Shown: in pieces, positions 33,592 to 42,156 of the stretch
Position numbering within the stretch: position 1 is the stretch's first letter
Layout of the letters: each line of letters starts with the position of its first letter
NCBI GenBank assembly: GCA_050303335.1
Contig: JBNLBN010000003.1
Span: forward strand, 1 to 55,514
Source of the DNA: Bilamarchaeum sp050303335
GTDB taxonomy: Archaea > Micrarchaeota > Micrarchaeia > Anstonellales > Bilamarchaeaceae
DNA length: 55,514 nucleotides
Reading direction: 5' to 3'
Notes under the pieces: generated by a model
Databases searched by the model: none
The model's input: only the letters and a program-made list of their open reading frames with translations
What the model was told of the DNA's origin: nothing
Translations under genes and position numbers: made by a program

Positions 33592-34584
33592 ATGAAATTC
33601 AGGAATCTTACTAAAATTACCAGAAAAATGCCCGCGAAGGCATTTTTGGGGGCAGCTTTGCTTGCAGCATGCAGCGAATATCCGGGCATTCCGCCTGCAA
33701 GCCCGATCCCAAAGGGCGCAGAAGTCCAGGAGGCTGAAACGCCGAAAGAGAAGGCTGCGGATGAGGCAGTCGGAGAGATCGAACTCGGCGGGATAGAGAC
33801 CATCGATATGAGCGAAAGGCTTGCAAGGCTTTCTGAAAAGTACAACGTCGGAACATTCGCCGAGAATGTCAATGCCCTATTCAATGGTATGAACCAGTAT
33901 GCCAAGGACGGCGTGAAGGCGAAAAAGATGGACGGTCTTCCGCCAAGGACCGCTGAAGAAGCGCTTGATCAGGGAGGAGACTGTACTGATCTTGCAAGGA
34001 TCGTGATACCCATCCTCAAGGATTGGGGGGTTCCGGGCGGGGCACTCATAGTCAAATTCGAGGGGAAGGAGGAACTCCACATGGTTCCCTATGTTGAACT
34101 TGACGGGAAGAAGACGATAATTGACCTGCAGGTCAAGGAACTTGGAAAGACCGCATATGGAAGCTACGCTGTTGTCCATGACCTCACTTACGACCAGTCA
34201 TCCTACATGTACCATGCCGAGATGGGAGACTATTACCTTGACAAGAAGGATTACATGAAGGCTGCAGGATCATACGAAAAGGCTATCGACAGTTACGGGC
34301 AGGACTCCTACGTGCTTTACAACCTGGGAATCTGCCATCAGCAGATGGACGAACATGACATTGCAGTGGGCTATTTCGAGGCGGCAAGCAAGCTGAATCC
34401 GGAATACAGGCAGATGTACCAGAGGGCAAAATTCAACTCAGAGGCCCAGAAAGCAATGCAGGCAGCAGAAAGCGGAGATATGGAAGGCTGCATAAAGCAC
34501 GGAAAAGCTGCGCTGGAGAACCAGAAGGAAGAAAAATACAGAGCCCCCCTTGAGAAGCTCGTAGAGCAGTGTAAAGGCAATTAG
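33592..34584 (+). CDS. Transglutaminase-like lipoprotein with TPR repeats
   Basis: 330 residues. A signal-like start (AKAFLGAALLAACSEYPG) carries lipobox LAAC, so the protein is probably anchored outside the membrane. A Pro/Glu linker follows. Residues about 120-190 show a transglutaminase-like triad: Cys in DQGGDCTDLARIVIPIL, His in EELHMVPYVEL, Asp in KTIIDLQVKEL. From about residue 205 two or three TPR units follow (GDYYLDKKDYMKAAGSYEKA, YNLGICHQQMDEHDIAVGYF). The domain combination parallels the transglutaminase-like gene at 16585 and its TPR-AAA neighbour. Its role may be proteolysis, cross-linking or scaffold binding at the cell surface. It overlaps the KaiC-like gene by four bases, tail to tail. 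Confidence 0.8.
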   Translation: MKFRNLTKITRKMPAKAFLGAALLAACSEYPGIPPASPIPKGAEVQEAETPKEKAADEAVGEIELGGIETIDMSERLARLSEKYNVGTFAENVNALFNGMNQYAKDGVKAKKMDGLPPRTAEEALDQGGDCTDLARIVIPILKDWGVPGGALIVKFEGKEELHMVPYVELDGKKTIIDLQVKELGKTAYGSYAVVHDLTYDQSSYMYHAEMGDYYLDKKDYMKAAGSYEKAIDSYGQDSYVLYNLGICHQQMDEHDIAVGYFEAASKLNPEYRQMYQRAKFNSEAQKAMQAAESGDMEGCIKHGKAALENQKEEKYRAPLEKLVEQCKGN

Positions 34585-35267
34585 AAGACTTTTTCTCCTA
34601 CATAGACCTTGAAGCCCTGCGGGGTCACCTTGAAGGGTACCAGGTCCCTTGAGTGGTCGGTACCTCTCATCTTGAATATTTCAAGTGCCCTCACACGCCT
34701 GTCTTCCCTGTCGATGTTGTAGAGGTTGATGATTCCATCCATAACGAAATGCTCGATATCGAATTTCATCTCTTCCCTCTTTGCGGTGCTTGCCTCTACT
34801 GTAGTGATCGATGTCACATCCAGATTCCGAAGGAGCGAGAGGAACTCGAAAAGGGTCTGCCTGTACTCTATTTCTGAACCGAATGACATCCTGATCATGG
34901 TTGCAGAATCGATAATCGCCCGTTTTATCCCGTTGTTGGTTATCCTGTCCTCGAGAAGGTTCGCGACGTCTTCCAGGTCGAGCTTGTCCGGTTTTACTAT
35001 CTCGATCTTCTTTTCTTCGACGAGCTGGTTGGTCTGTGAGAGCATCGGGAATGTGCTCTGCATGTTCTCTAGGATGTCCTCGGTTGTTTCTTCGAGAGTA
35101 ATGTAAAGCCCGTTTTCGCCCATAAGGGCGCCCCTGTAGAGGAATTCAAAACAGAAGGAAGTCTTACCTGAACCGGGACCACCGTAGAGGGCAACGTGCC
35201 TTCCTGCCGGTATCCCGCCGTTAAGCATATCATCTAAACCTGAAATTCCTGTGACTACACGATCCAT
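34581..35267 (-). CDS. KaiC-like RecA-superfamily ATPase
   Basis: 228 residues, a single KaiC domain. It begins GISGLDDMLNGGIPAGRHVA and has Walker A YGGPGSGKTSFC near residue 30, the paired Glu in YITLEETTEDIL, Walker B IKRAIIDSATMI, and the C-terminal DGIINLYNIDREDRRVRALEIFKMRGT typical of archaeal KaiC homologues. Such single-domain ATPases act in signalling or DNA-linked processes, with the exact role usually unknown. It diverges from rfcS across 60 bases and overlaps the lipoprotein gene by four bases at its 3' end. No KaiA or KaiB is nearby, so a clock role is not implied. Confidence 0.9.
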   Translation of the reverse strand: MDRVVTGISGLDDMLNGGIPAGRHVALYGGPGSGKTSFCFEFLYRGALMGENGLYITLEETTEDILENMQSTFPMLSQTNQLVEEKKIEIVKPDKLDLEDVANLLEDRITNNGIKRAIIDSATMIRMSFGSEIEYRQTLFEFLSLLRNLDVTSITTVEASTAKREEMKFDIEHFVMDGIINLYNIDREDRRVRALEIFKMRGTDHSRDLVPFKVTPQGFKVYVGEKVF

Positions 35268-35327
35268 AATATCACTTTGTCTTATCTATCTAACAAAATT
35301 TAAATATCTTGGTTCAGAAGAAAAAGT

Positions 35328-36275
35328 ATGGAAGACATTCTACCATGGACAGAAAAATACAGGCCAAAAAAGCTCGATGAAGTTTCGGGACAGACCGAGA
35401 CAGTAATAAGCCTGAAGGCATTCGTAGAAAAAAAGAACATGCCGAACATGCTGTTTGCCGGTCCGCCCGGTGTCGGGAAGACCACGTGCGCCCTGGCGCT
35501 TGCAAAGGAGCTGTACGGAGAGCTGGCCGGAAACTTCCTTGAACTGAACGCCAGCGACGAGAGGGGGATAGACGTAGTAAGAGGGAGGATAAAGGATTTT
35601 GCGCGCAGCGTTTCACTTGGTGATGCTCCATTCAAGCTTATTTTCCTTGACGAAGGGGACGCACTTACAACGGATGCGCAGCAGGCGCTGCGAAGGACCA
35701 TGGAGGCCAATTCCAAGGTGACAAGATTCATAATTTCAGCAAACTATTCATCCAGGATAATAGAGCCGATACAGAGCAGGTGCGCGATCTTCAGGTTCAT
35801 GCCGCTGACACTGGAAGAGGTTAAGAAATCCCTGGAAAAGGTGGTTTCTGCAGAGGGGCTGAAAGTGAGCGATAGCGCATATGAAGCGATATTTTATGTT
35901 TCGGAAGGAGACATGAGGAAGTCCCTGAACCTGCTTCAGGGAGCTGCAATGCATTCCAAGAACATCGACGAGAAGCTTGTCCACAAGATAAGCAGCCGGG
36001 CGATGCCCAAGGAGATACACGGCATGGTGGATCTTGCGATCAAGGGGAAATTCCTCGAATCCAGGGAGAACCTGGACAAGCTGATAATATCGTACGGCTT
36101 AAGTGGCGAGGACATACTTTTCCAGATCTACAGGGAGATACCTAAGCTTGAAGTGGATGAGAAGAAGAGGGTGGCGCTAATCGAAGCTGTCGGCGAATCG
36201 AACTTCCGCCTGGTCCAGGGAGCTAATGAAAGGATCCAGCTTGAGGCTCTTCTTGCAAAGTTGAGCTGTTTATGA
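35328..36275 (+). CDS. rfcS: Replication factor C small subunit
   Basis: 315 residues, the size of archaeal RfcS. Motifs in order: PWTEKYRPKKLDEVSGQ, Walker A FAGPPGVGKTTCALALA near residue 45, Walker B LIFLDEGDAL (Gly where Ala is commoner), the SRC arginine-finger region IEPIQSRCAIFRF near residue 155, and a C-terminal collar domain. RfcS forms a heteropentamer with RfcL and loads the PCNA clamp at primer ends. Its stop overlaps, by four bases, the ATG of a small exported protein, opening an unusual run of five overlapping genes to 39565. Confidence 0.96.
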   Translation: MEDILPWTEKYRPKKLDEVSGQTETVISLKAFVEKKNMPNMLFAGPPGVGKTTCALALAKELYGELAGNFLELNASDERGIDVVRGRIKDFARSVSLGDAPFKLIFLDEGDALTTDAQQALRRTMEANSKVTRFIISANYSSRIIEPIQSRCAIFRFMPLTLEEVKKSLEKVVSAEGLKVSDSAYEAIFYVSEGDMRKSLNLLQGAAMHSKNIDEKLVHKISSRAMPKEIHGMVDLAIKGKFLESRENLDKLIISYGLSGEDILFQIYREIPKLEVDEKKRVALIEAVGESNFRLVQGANERIQLEALLAKLSCL

Positions 36276-36847
36276 AGCTGCTGCTTTTCCTTATTTTGCT
36301 GCCTTTTGCTTTCGGAAAGATGATTGCACCTACCATTTACGAGCAGAATGATTTCGGCCCCCTGTCGTATAATGAATTCCTTTACTCCATGAGCGTAGAC
36401 TGTACCGCCGCGACTGTAAACGCGATAATAATGGACGAGGAATTCAAAAGGGTTGAAGGGGCGGCCACGTACCTTAAGTACATAGATTTCGCGCAGCCAC
36501 TGATATCCACCGTCAAATCGGACAAGGACGGACTCGTCCTCCACAAGCTCCCGGGGAATGTAAAACTAATGCGGGGGTTTTTCATTCTGGTGATTGAAAA
36601 AAACGGCTTCAGGAACAAAGAGGTCCATTTCGATATCGGGAAATGCTGGAGGAATGAGACGCCGGTAATAAATCCCCCTGAACCGGAGCCGGTGGAAAGG
36701 GAACCTGAAATAATCCCTATTGAGTCAAACAACAGTCCCATAGTAGAGGACGTTGTCGTTGAAAAGGAAGTGGAATCCGGCGACTGCCTGAGCATCCTGA
36801 TACCCCTAATCATATTTAAAATGAAGGCAATTGATTCTATTTTATGA
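36272..36847 (+). CDS. Exported membrane-anchored protein A, paralogue of the 37605 gene
   Basis: 191 residues. Signal peptide MKLLLFLILLPFAFG, then a beta-rich domain: APTIYEQNDFGPLSY, SMSVDCTAATVNAII, LVLHKLPGNVKLMRGFFILV and KEVHFDIGKCWRNE. A Pro/Glu-rich stalk (PEPEPVEREPEIIP) and a C-terminal hydrophobic segment with Cys (CLSILIPLIIF) complete it. The domain order and many residues (IY after the signal, the SxDC strand, the KLPG/KVPG turn, the F-x-IxK helix, one late Cys) recur in the protein at 37605, so they are paralogues. Probably a carboxypeptidase-regulatory-like or Ig-like fold on the cell surface. ATG-stop overlaps of four bases on both sides. Confidence 0.75.
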   Translation: MKLLLFLILLPFAFGKMIAPTIYEQNDFGPLSYNEFLYSMSVDCTAATVNAIIMDEEFKRVEGAATYLKYIDFAQPLISTVKSDKDGLVLHKLPGNVKLMRGFFILVIEKNGFRNKEVHFDIGKCWRNETPVINPPEPEPVEREPEIIPIESNNSPIVEDVVVEKEVESGDCLSILIPLIIFKMKAIDSIL

Positions 36848-37608
36848 GGTTTATCGTTCTGGCCTTGCTGGCCCTTCTGATCGGATGCGTAGGAGAGGAA
36901 GTGGACGAGGGCTGTCCTGAGATCTACAGCCCGGTCTGCGGAGTTGACGGAAAGACGTATGCCAATGACTGCTTTGCAAAGGATGTAGGAATAGGCTACC
37001 AGGGCGAATGCAGGAGCTGCAGCGAGACTGATTCCGGAAAGGATCCTTTCACAAAGGGTTCAACAAATGGGAATATGGACAGGTGCCTTGATTCATCAAA
37101 TCTTCTTGAGTTCTATTGCAATAACAGGGATGTCCTTAACACTACGATAAAATGCGACGACTGCGAAAACGGCGTCTGCATTAACAAGACCGAGGTCCAG
37201 GGCAACTGTTTCGACAGCGACGGTAATGACATATACGAAGTCGGATATGTTACTGAATATGACAACCTCTTCGAGGACCGCTGTGAAGGGGAAAGGGTCC
37301 GGGAGTACTACTGCGACGAGGGATTTGCGACATACAGGATAACTGACTGCCCTGATGAATTCACGTGCAGGGAATCCAGATGCGTCAGGAACAAGATAAA
37401 ATGCACTGACACGGACGGAGGAAACGACATCTATAATGCAGGGCGGGTTACGATCGATGCCCTTATCGATGCAGAATACCTTGACAAGTGCGTGGACAGG
37501 TACAAACTCCGGGAATACTACTGCGAGGCTGATGATCTTGTTGTCAGAGATGTCATATGCCCCGAGGGCTACAGGTGCCTCAATGCCAAATGCGTGGTGG
37601 ATGTATGA
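36844..37608 (+). CDS. Lipoprotein with Kazal-type domain and three Cys-rich modules
   Basis: 254 residues. MRFIVLALLALLIGC is a lipoprotein signal (lipobox LIGC). A Kazal-like serine protease inhibitor domain follows at about residues 24-57: GCPEIYSPVCGVDGKTYANDC and then the final CRS. Three modules of about 55-60 residues come next, each with the plan C-x-D-x-D-G..NDI(Y)...G.V(T)...D.C......(E)YYC...........CP....C....CV. The second and third read CFDSDGNDIYEVGYVT and CTDTDGGNDIYNAGRVT. Such modules are common in exported proteins of DPANN archaea. Inhibition of outside proteases is an inference. It sits between the two paralogous anchored proteins with four-base overlaps, suggesting one surface complex. 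Confidence 0.82.
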   Translation: MRFIVLALLALLIGCVGEEVDEGCPEIYSPVCGVDGKTYANDCFAKDVGIGYQGECRSCSETDSGKDPFTKGSTNGNMDRCLDSSNLLEFYCNNRDVLNTTIKCDDCENGVCINKTEVQGNCFDSDGNDIYEVGYVTEYDNLFEDRCEGERVREYYCDEGFATYRITDCPDEFTCRESRCVRNKIKCTDTDGGNDIYNAGRVTIDALIDAEYLDKCVDRYKLREYYCEADDLVVRDVICPEGYRCLNAKCVVDV

Positions 37609-38207
37609 AAATTTTCATTTTATTGATGTTTGTCTCGTTGGGATTCGCAATAACTCCAGACATATATGGGGTGCAGGATACGGGAAGCGAGAGCCTCCCG
37701 GTAATCGATTTCAACCTTTCCTTAGACTGCGGAAACAAGGATCTTCAGGTTGTCACTCTGCTTGATGGGGCGGACCTCACGATGTTCTATACGGATTATG
37801 GATACCAGCCGCTCCCGAACAGGATGAAGACAGGAATCGATGGATCGGCCGTCATGAAAGTGCCCGGAACGCTTGATTTCCTTACAGGACTGTTCATACT
37901 CAGGATAGACAAGCAGGGTTACCAGTCAAGGGAGATAGAATTCACGTACGAAAAGTGCTTTGAAGAGCCGACTTTCGAGGATCCGGTATTCGAGGGCACG
38001 ATGGATGTCGGCCAGCAGGTGGGTGGACCGGAGGAAGTGACTGTCAACGAAACAGAGGTCATCCCTCAAGAGCCTGAAGTCCAGGCTGAGGAACCAGCTC
38101 CAGTAGCGATTGAAGAACCGAAAGAGGAGCAGACGGAAGAAACTCCGGGAGCATGTCCTCTGGGAATATTACTGCTTTCAATGATTTTCCTAAGGTCGAA
38201 GATATGA
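37605..38207 (+). CDS. Exported membrane-anchored protein B, paralogue of the 36272 gene
   Basis: 200 residues. Signal peptide MKIFILLMFVSLGFA, then ITPDIYGVQDTGSESLP, NLSLDCGNKDLQVVTL, AVMKVPGTLDFLTGLFIL and RIDKQGYQSREIEFTYEKC, mirroring the protein at 36272. A long Glu/Pro/Val stalk (about residues 125-180) leads to a C-terminal hydrophobic end with Cys (GACPLGILLLSMIFL) and a basic stop (RSKI). The true ATG is 37605, overlapping the lipoprotein stop by four bases; the frame is open earlier but the signal peptide fixes the start. It overlaps the aspartase ATG by four bases. Confidence 0.75.
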   Translation: MKIFILLMFVSLGFAITPDIYGVQDTGSESLPVIDFNLSLDCGNKDLQVVTLLDGADLTMFYTDYGYQPLPNRMKTGIDGSAVMKVPGTLDFLTGLFILRIDKQGYQSREIEFTYEKCFEEPTFEDPVFEGTMDVGQQVGGPEEVTVNETEVIPQEPEVQAEEPAPVAIEEPKEEQTEETPGACPLGILLLSMIFLRSKI

Positions 38208-39565
38208 GAATCGAAGAGGACTTCATCGGGCCCGTAGAGGTTCCGGACAAGGCATATTACGGATCCTTCACTGCCAGGGCAATGAAGAATTTCCAGCTTT
38301 CGGGAATCCTGGTCGAGATGGAACTGATCAGGGCAGTTGCGCTTATCAAGCTGTGCGCCGCCCGCTCGAACAGCGATCTCGGCGTCCTGGAAAAGGACAA
38401 GGCCGAAGCAATAGAGAAAGCCGCTCAGGAAGTGCTCGAAGGAAAGCTTGACTCTCAATTCGTCCTTGATGCCTATCAGGCAGGAGCAGGAACGCCTCTT
38501 CATATGAACGTCAACGAGGTGATTGCGAACAGGGCGAACGAGATCCTCGGCGGTGGACTTGGAACCTATGAGAATGTCCATCCGAACAACCATGTGAATA
38601 TGGCACAATCATCCAACAACGTCGTTCCCAGTGCAGTGAGGATCGCATGCATAAGATTGAGGAAAGGCCTTGTTGCAGAGGGGAAAAAACTCGAGGGGTC
38701 CCTGCGGAAAAAGGCGCAGGAATCCAAAATTACGAAGATCGGAAGGACCCATCTGCAGGATGCTGTCCCGATGACATATGAGCAGACTTTCACTGCATAT
38801 GCGAATGCGCTGGAAAAGGACATAGTTGCACTACAAACTGATATCGGGAAGCTTGGAATCGGAGGAACGGCAACGGGAAGCGGGATAACCGCACATCCAG
38901 ATTTCAGGAAAAAGATAACCGGGGAACTGAAAAAGCATGTTGAAATCGATATGGCAGAAGATGCGATTGAGCGGACGCAGAACATGAATGACCTTCTTCT
39001 CTTTTCTGCCGCCCTTAGAGGCTATGCAGTTACTCTTTCGAGAATAGCAAATGACCTGAGGCTGCTTGCATCCGGACCAAAGGCGGGCATTTCTGAGATA
39101 ATACTCCCTGAGGTCGAACCCGGGTCCTCCATAATGCCTGGAAAGATAAACCCCTCAGTCCCGGAAGCGGTTAACATGGCCGCTTTCCAGGTGATATCGA
39201 ACGACAATGCGATCATGCTCGGAGCGCAGTCAGGGCAGCTTGAATTGAATTTCTGTGCGCCTCTTATCGGGCACAACCTTATCCAGGATATCAGGCTGCT
39301 AACTAACTGCAGCATGATGTTCTGCGAATGCATCGACGGACTTTCCGTTGACGGGAAAAGGTCGGCGGAGAATTTCAACAGGACGTTCGGATATGCTACC
39401 GCACTAAATCCCTACCTTGGATACAAAGAGGTATCAAAGCTGGTAACTGAAGCTTATTCCAGGGGGATCAGCCTCAAGGACCTCATAATTGAAAAGAAGA
39501 TCATGGATGAAGAGGAACTTGAAAAAATAATATCCACTTCTTTCGGTCCTTCAGTAAAGGTATAG
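38204..39565 (+). CDS. aspA: Aspartate ammonia-lyase (aspartase), fumarase/aspartase family
   Basis: 453 residues, normal size. Starts MRIEEDFIGPVEVPDKAYYG. The signature loop GSSIMPGKINPSVPE lies near residue 310, with earlier family motifs NMAQSSNN and KIGRTHLQDAVPMT. The strings AYYGSFTARAMKNF and QAGAGTPLHMNVNEVIANR are closer to aspartase than to class II fumarase, which usually has YWG and SGTQSNMN. The enzyme converts aspartate to fumarate and ammonia. ATG 38204 overlaps the preceding exported-protein stop by four bases, so an enzyme of central metabolism ends a run of exported proteins and rfcS. Fumarase is the main alternative. Confidence 0.85.
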   Translation: MRIEEDFIGPVEVPDKAYYGSFTARAMKNFQLSGILVEMELIRAVALIKLCAARSNSDLGVLEKDKAEAIEKAAQEVLEGKLDSQFVLDAYQAGAGTPLHMNVNEVIANRANEILGGGLGTYENVHPNNHVNMAQSSNNVVPSAVRIACIRLRKGLVAEGKKLEGSLRKKAQESKITKIGRTHLQDAVPMTYEQTFTAYANALEKDIVALQTDIGKLGIGGTATGSGITAHPDFRKKITGELKKHVEIDMAEDAIERTQNMNDLLLFSAALRGYAVTLSRIANDLRLLASGPKAGISEIILPEVEPGSSIMPGKINPSVPEAVNMAAFQVISNDNAIMLGAQSGQLELNFCAPLIGHNLIQDIRLLTNCSMMFCECIDGLSVDGKRSAENFNRTFGYATALNPYLGYKEVSKLVTEAYSRGISLKDLIIEKKIMDEEELEKIISTSFGPSVKV

Positions 39566-40135
39566 CAGGATTGCAAGTATTGTCACTGCCACTATTGCAA
39601 CCAGTATAAGGATTATGGCCTGGATACGGTCAACCGAATATGCGGCCCTCACTGCCCGGTAATGGAGATAATAGCTGTATAGTGCCACTGCAAGAGATAT
39701 CCCGCCGGTGATACACACGAGATCCTCCATGAAAGTGAAGGATGTAAGGATAATATTGGGGACGAGGAAGATCATGTAGATCATTGCCGTCAGATAGGAT
39801 AGGCCCAGAAGATCGCCCTTTGCCTTGAAGATCTTCCTTGCAAGCAGATCAATCAGGTAGACATAGACTCCGAATTGTATAAAGAAGAAAACTGTATCGA
39901 TGGCCGAGTGGAGAATCGTCCTTTCTGTTCCGGGGATTCCGGCAACAGCCAGGTAATCATTGTAGAGGGAATTGAAGATGAAAGTCTGGAACAGGAGCGT
40001 AATGAATGCGTAGGAAAGAAGCAGGATCGCCACGGTCTCGAGATCGGATTTCTTTATCTCCTTTGGATAGTATTCTGAAACAGTCTTGTAGTTGAGGGAT
40101 TCTGTCAGGAATCTTGCGAAATCAGGAATGTGCAT
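39551..40135 (-). CDS. Polytopic membrane protein, Yip1-like
   Basis: 194 residues with five hydrophobic segments: VAILLLSYAFITLLFQTFIF, TVFFFIQFGVYVYLIDLLA, LGLSYLTAMIYMIFLVPNII, DLVCITGGISLAVALYSYYL and AIILILVAIVAVTILAILLY. The N-terminal 35 residues are soluble (SEYYPKEIKKSD). The pattern and the order of segments fit Yip1-domain proteins, which in archaea are of unknown function. The gene overlaps aspA by 15 bases, tail to tail, and lies 23 bases downstream of the malic enzyme gene on the same strand, so it may be the last gene of the PEP carboxylase operon. Confidence 0.7.
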   Translation of the reverse strand: MHIPDFARFLTESLNYKTVSEYYPKEIKKSDLETVAILLLSYAFITLLFQTFIFNSLYNDYLAVAGIPGTERTILHSAIDTVFFFIQFGVYVYLIDLLARKIFKAKGDLLGLSYLTAMIYMIFLVPNIILTSFTFMEDLVCITGGISLAVALYSYYLHYRAVRAAYSVDRIQAIILILVAIVAVTILAILLYLY

Positions 40136-40158
40136 GTGATCAATTTGAAAGAAAACAA

Positions 40159-41277
40159 TTAAATTGTATCCTTGACCTTCGAGAATATTTTTCCTGATAT
40201 GCCGGAATCGAATGTGCTTGGAACGATTCGTTCGGAGGTCGGGTTTTCAACTGATTCTGCGATCCCTTCTGCTGCCGCGATCTTCATCGCATCCGTTATC
40301 CTGCGCACCCGGAGATCAAGAAGGGCCCTCAGGAATCCTGGAAAGCATAATGAGTTGTTGATCTGGTTCGGGTAATCGCTTCTGCCTGTTCCGAAAACGT
40401 CTATTCCAAGCTCCCTTGCCTGGTCGAGGGTTATTTCAGGATCAGGATTGGAAAGCGCGAATACTATGTTTGGCTTGTTCATTTTTCTTACCGTCTCAAG
40501 CGGGAGCGAACCAGGCTTTGCAGCACTGATTATCACGTCCGCCCCGGAGAATTCGCCGATGGTGCCGTCAAAGCCGTCGTTCAAACCGCAGAGGAAACCC
40601 TTGTATCCGTCCAGGTTCCTCCCCTTGTGGAGTGCCCCTTTAGAATCGAAAACCGTAATGTTTCCGAATCCTGCTGCATGGAGCAGCTTGGCGATCGCGT
40701 ATCCCGCGCTTCCGGCACCGACGATTCCGATTTTTACGGACTTGTCCTTGCCGGTAACCTTGAGTGCGTTGATGAGACCTGCGAGAGTGACCATGGCAGT
40801 GCCGTGCTGGTCATCGTGAAATACAGGAATGTCCAGTTCTTCCGTTAGCCTTTTTTCTATATTGAATACTTTCGGTGTTTCGATGTCTTCAAGGTTTATT
40901 GCGCCAAAAACAGGGGAGATCGCCTTGACGACAGATACTATCTCATCCTCGTTCTTGGTGTTGAGGCATATCGGGAAGGCATCGATTCCTGCAAACTGCT
41001 GCATGATCATGGCCTTGCCCTCCATTACTGGAAGGGCGGCTTCAGGGCCAATGTCCCCAAGCCCGAGCACCCTGGTTCCGTCCGTTACTATCGCAACGGT
41101 GTTGCCCTTGAAAGTCATGGAGTATGCCTTTTCCCTGTCCTTCGAAATTGCGAGGCAGGGTTTTGCAACTCCCGGAGTGTAATAAATTGAAAGGTCTTCC
41201 ATTGTCCGGATGTCCTTTTTCGCCCTTACAGCTATCTTGCCTTTCATCTCCTCGTGTATTTTTATTGGATCCATCAT
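40159..41277 (-). CDS. Malic enzyme (malate to pyruvate, NAD(P)-dependent)
   Basis: 372 residues, the short prokaryotic form without a phosphotransacetylase domain. Motifs: DLSIYYTPGVAKPC near residue 30, VTDGTRVLGLGDIGPEAALPVMEGK, the metal-binding FHDDQHGTAMVTLAGL, the Rossmann loop IGIVGAGSAGYAIAKLL, and FALSNPDPEIT. It decarboxylates malate to pyruvate. It lies after PEP carboxylase and the PP2C phosphatase and overlaps the latter by four bases. With PEP carboxylase, and a malate dehydrogenase not seen here, it could cycle PEP to pyruvate. Confidence 0.95.
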   Translation of the reverse strand: MMDPIKIHEEMKGKIAVRAKKDIRTMEDLSIYYTPGVAKPCLAISKDREKAYSMTFKGNTVAIVTDGTRVLGLGDIGPEAALPVMEGKAMIMQQFAGIDAFPICLNTKNEDEIVSVVKAISPVFGAINLEDIETPKVFNIEKRLTEELDIPVFHDDQHGTAMVTLAGLINALKVTGKDKSVKIGIVGAGSAGYAIAKLLHAAGFGNITVFDSKGALHKGRNLDGYKGFLCGLNDGFDGTIGEFSGADVIISAAKPGSLPLETVRKMNKPNIVFALSNPDPEITLDQARELGIDVFGTGRSDYPNQINNSLCFPGFLRALLDLRVRRITDAMKIAAAEGIAESVENPTSERIVPSTFDSGISGKIFSKVKDTI

Positions 41278-42152
41278 TCCAGCCTCCTGATCATCACTAC
41301 GGACATGTCATCCCCTTCCGGATAGACCACTTTCCCTGGAAAGACATTGTCACCGAGATATTTTTCGCATACTGCTTCCATTCCCCGTACTACTGAGAAG
41401 GCATCGTCGGACACCCTGAGGAATGAAGCCAAATCAGGGGCCTCTGTAATCCTGCCTTCAGGATCTATTTTTATGTCCAGGGACTTCATGACCCCGTCAG
41501 TTACGAGAAAGAGCTTTTCCCCGGGATTTAGCTTCCCGCAGCGGAATGTCGGCGTATAAGTATGATAGGGCCTGATAGAGGTATCGATCAGGTTCCTGGT
41601 CTCCACATAATCTGAGTGGTGGGCGCCTATTATCGGGATAAAATCCTTATTTTCCTGGCTGAAATAATGGGTCTGGGGGAAGAAATCCGTAACATGCTCC
41701 CCGACCTGGAGTACTGTGGAATCCGCCACAGTCGCTGCGTAGAAGGACCAGTCAGGAAGTATGTGTACAAGTGTTGCCGTCGTTCCCCCGATTATCGTGG
41801 ATGGATGGGCAATAGCGTATTCGTCCAGCATCTGCTTGGCCATAAAAAGCACTGACGGAAGATTCTTGGAGATCTCGATTGCATCCAGGATGAAACCCGC
41901 AACAAGCGATGACACAGTACCGCCCGAACTCTCATGGCCGTCGAATACCCCGAGCACCGTGGACTTGCCGTCCCGGTAAATCAACGCGCTGTCCTGGCAG
42001 CTCTGCCTGACGATACCTTTAGTGACCTGTCCCTGGATTGCTAGCGTCTTCTCCTCATGCCTGAACTTTGCCGACGAAAATACATGGCACAGTTTTTCCG
42101 AAATGACTCCAGGCCGCTTCTGTTCTACCGGGGAGGGGATTAGGTTATCCAT
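41274..42152 (-). CDS. PP2C-family Ser/Thr protein phosphatase
   Basis: 292 residues. PP2C motifs are visible: QSCQDSALIYRDGKSTVLGVFDGHE (the Asp residues, with FDGH), GGTTATLVHI near residue 125, FLVTDGVMKSL near residue 215, and EGDDMSVVMIR at the end. These supply the metal-binding Asp set. The region before the first motif (about 45 residues) is unusual. PP2C enzymes remove phosphate from Ser/Thr residues. ATG 42152 has a GGTGA site four bases upstream. It is wedged between PEP carboxylase (four-base gap) and malic enzyme (four-base overlap), so regulation of one of these enzymes is a fair inference. No kinase gene is next to it. Confidence 0.85.
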   Translation of the reverse strand: MDNLIPSPVEQKRPGVISEKLCHVFSSAKFRHEEKTLAIQGQVTKGIVRQSCQDSALIYRDGKSTVLGVFDGHESSGGTVSSLVAGFILDAIEISKNLPSVLFMAKQMLDEYAIAHPSTIIGGTTATLVHILPDWSFYAATVADSTVLQVGEHVTDFFPQTHYFSQENKDFIPIIGAHHSDYVETRNLIDTSIRPYHTYTPTFRCGKLNPGEKLFLVTDGVMKSLDIKIDPEGRITEAPDLASFLRVSDDAFSVVRGMEAVCEKYLGDNVFPGKVVYPEGDDMSVVMIRRLE

Positions 42153-42156
42153 CAGT

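Noticed and set aside
34581..35267. KaiC-like protein as part of a circadian system
   Set aside because: It has only one KaiC domain and no KaiA or KaiB nearby; single-domain homologues are common in archaea without clocks.
37557..38203. Upstream in-frame starts at 37557 and 38153 for exported protein B and aspartase
   Set aside because: The signal peptide and the conserved enzyme N-terminus begin at 37605 and 38204, which also give the ATGA overlaps common in this genome.
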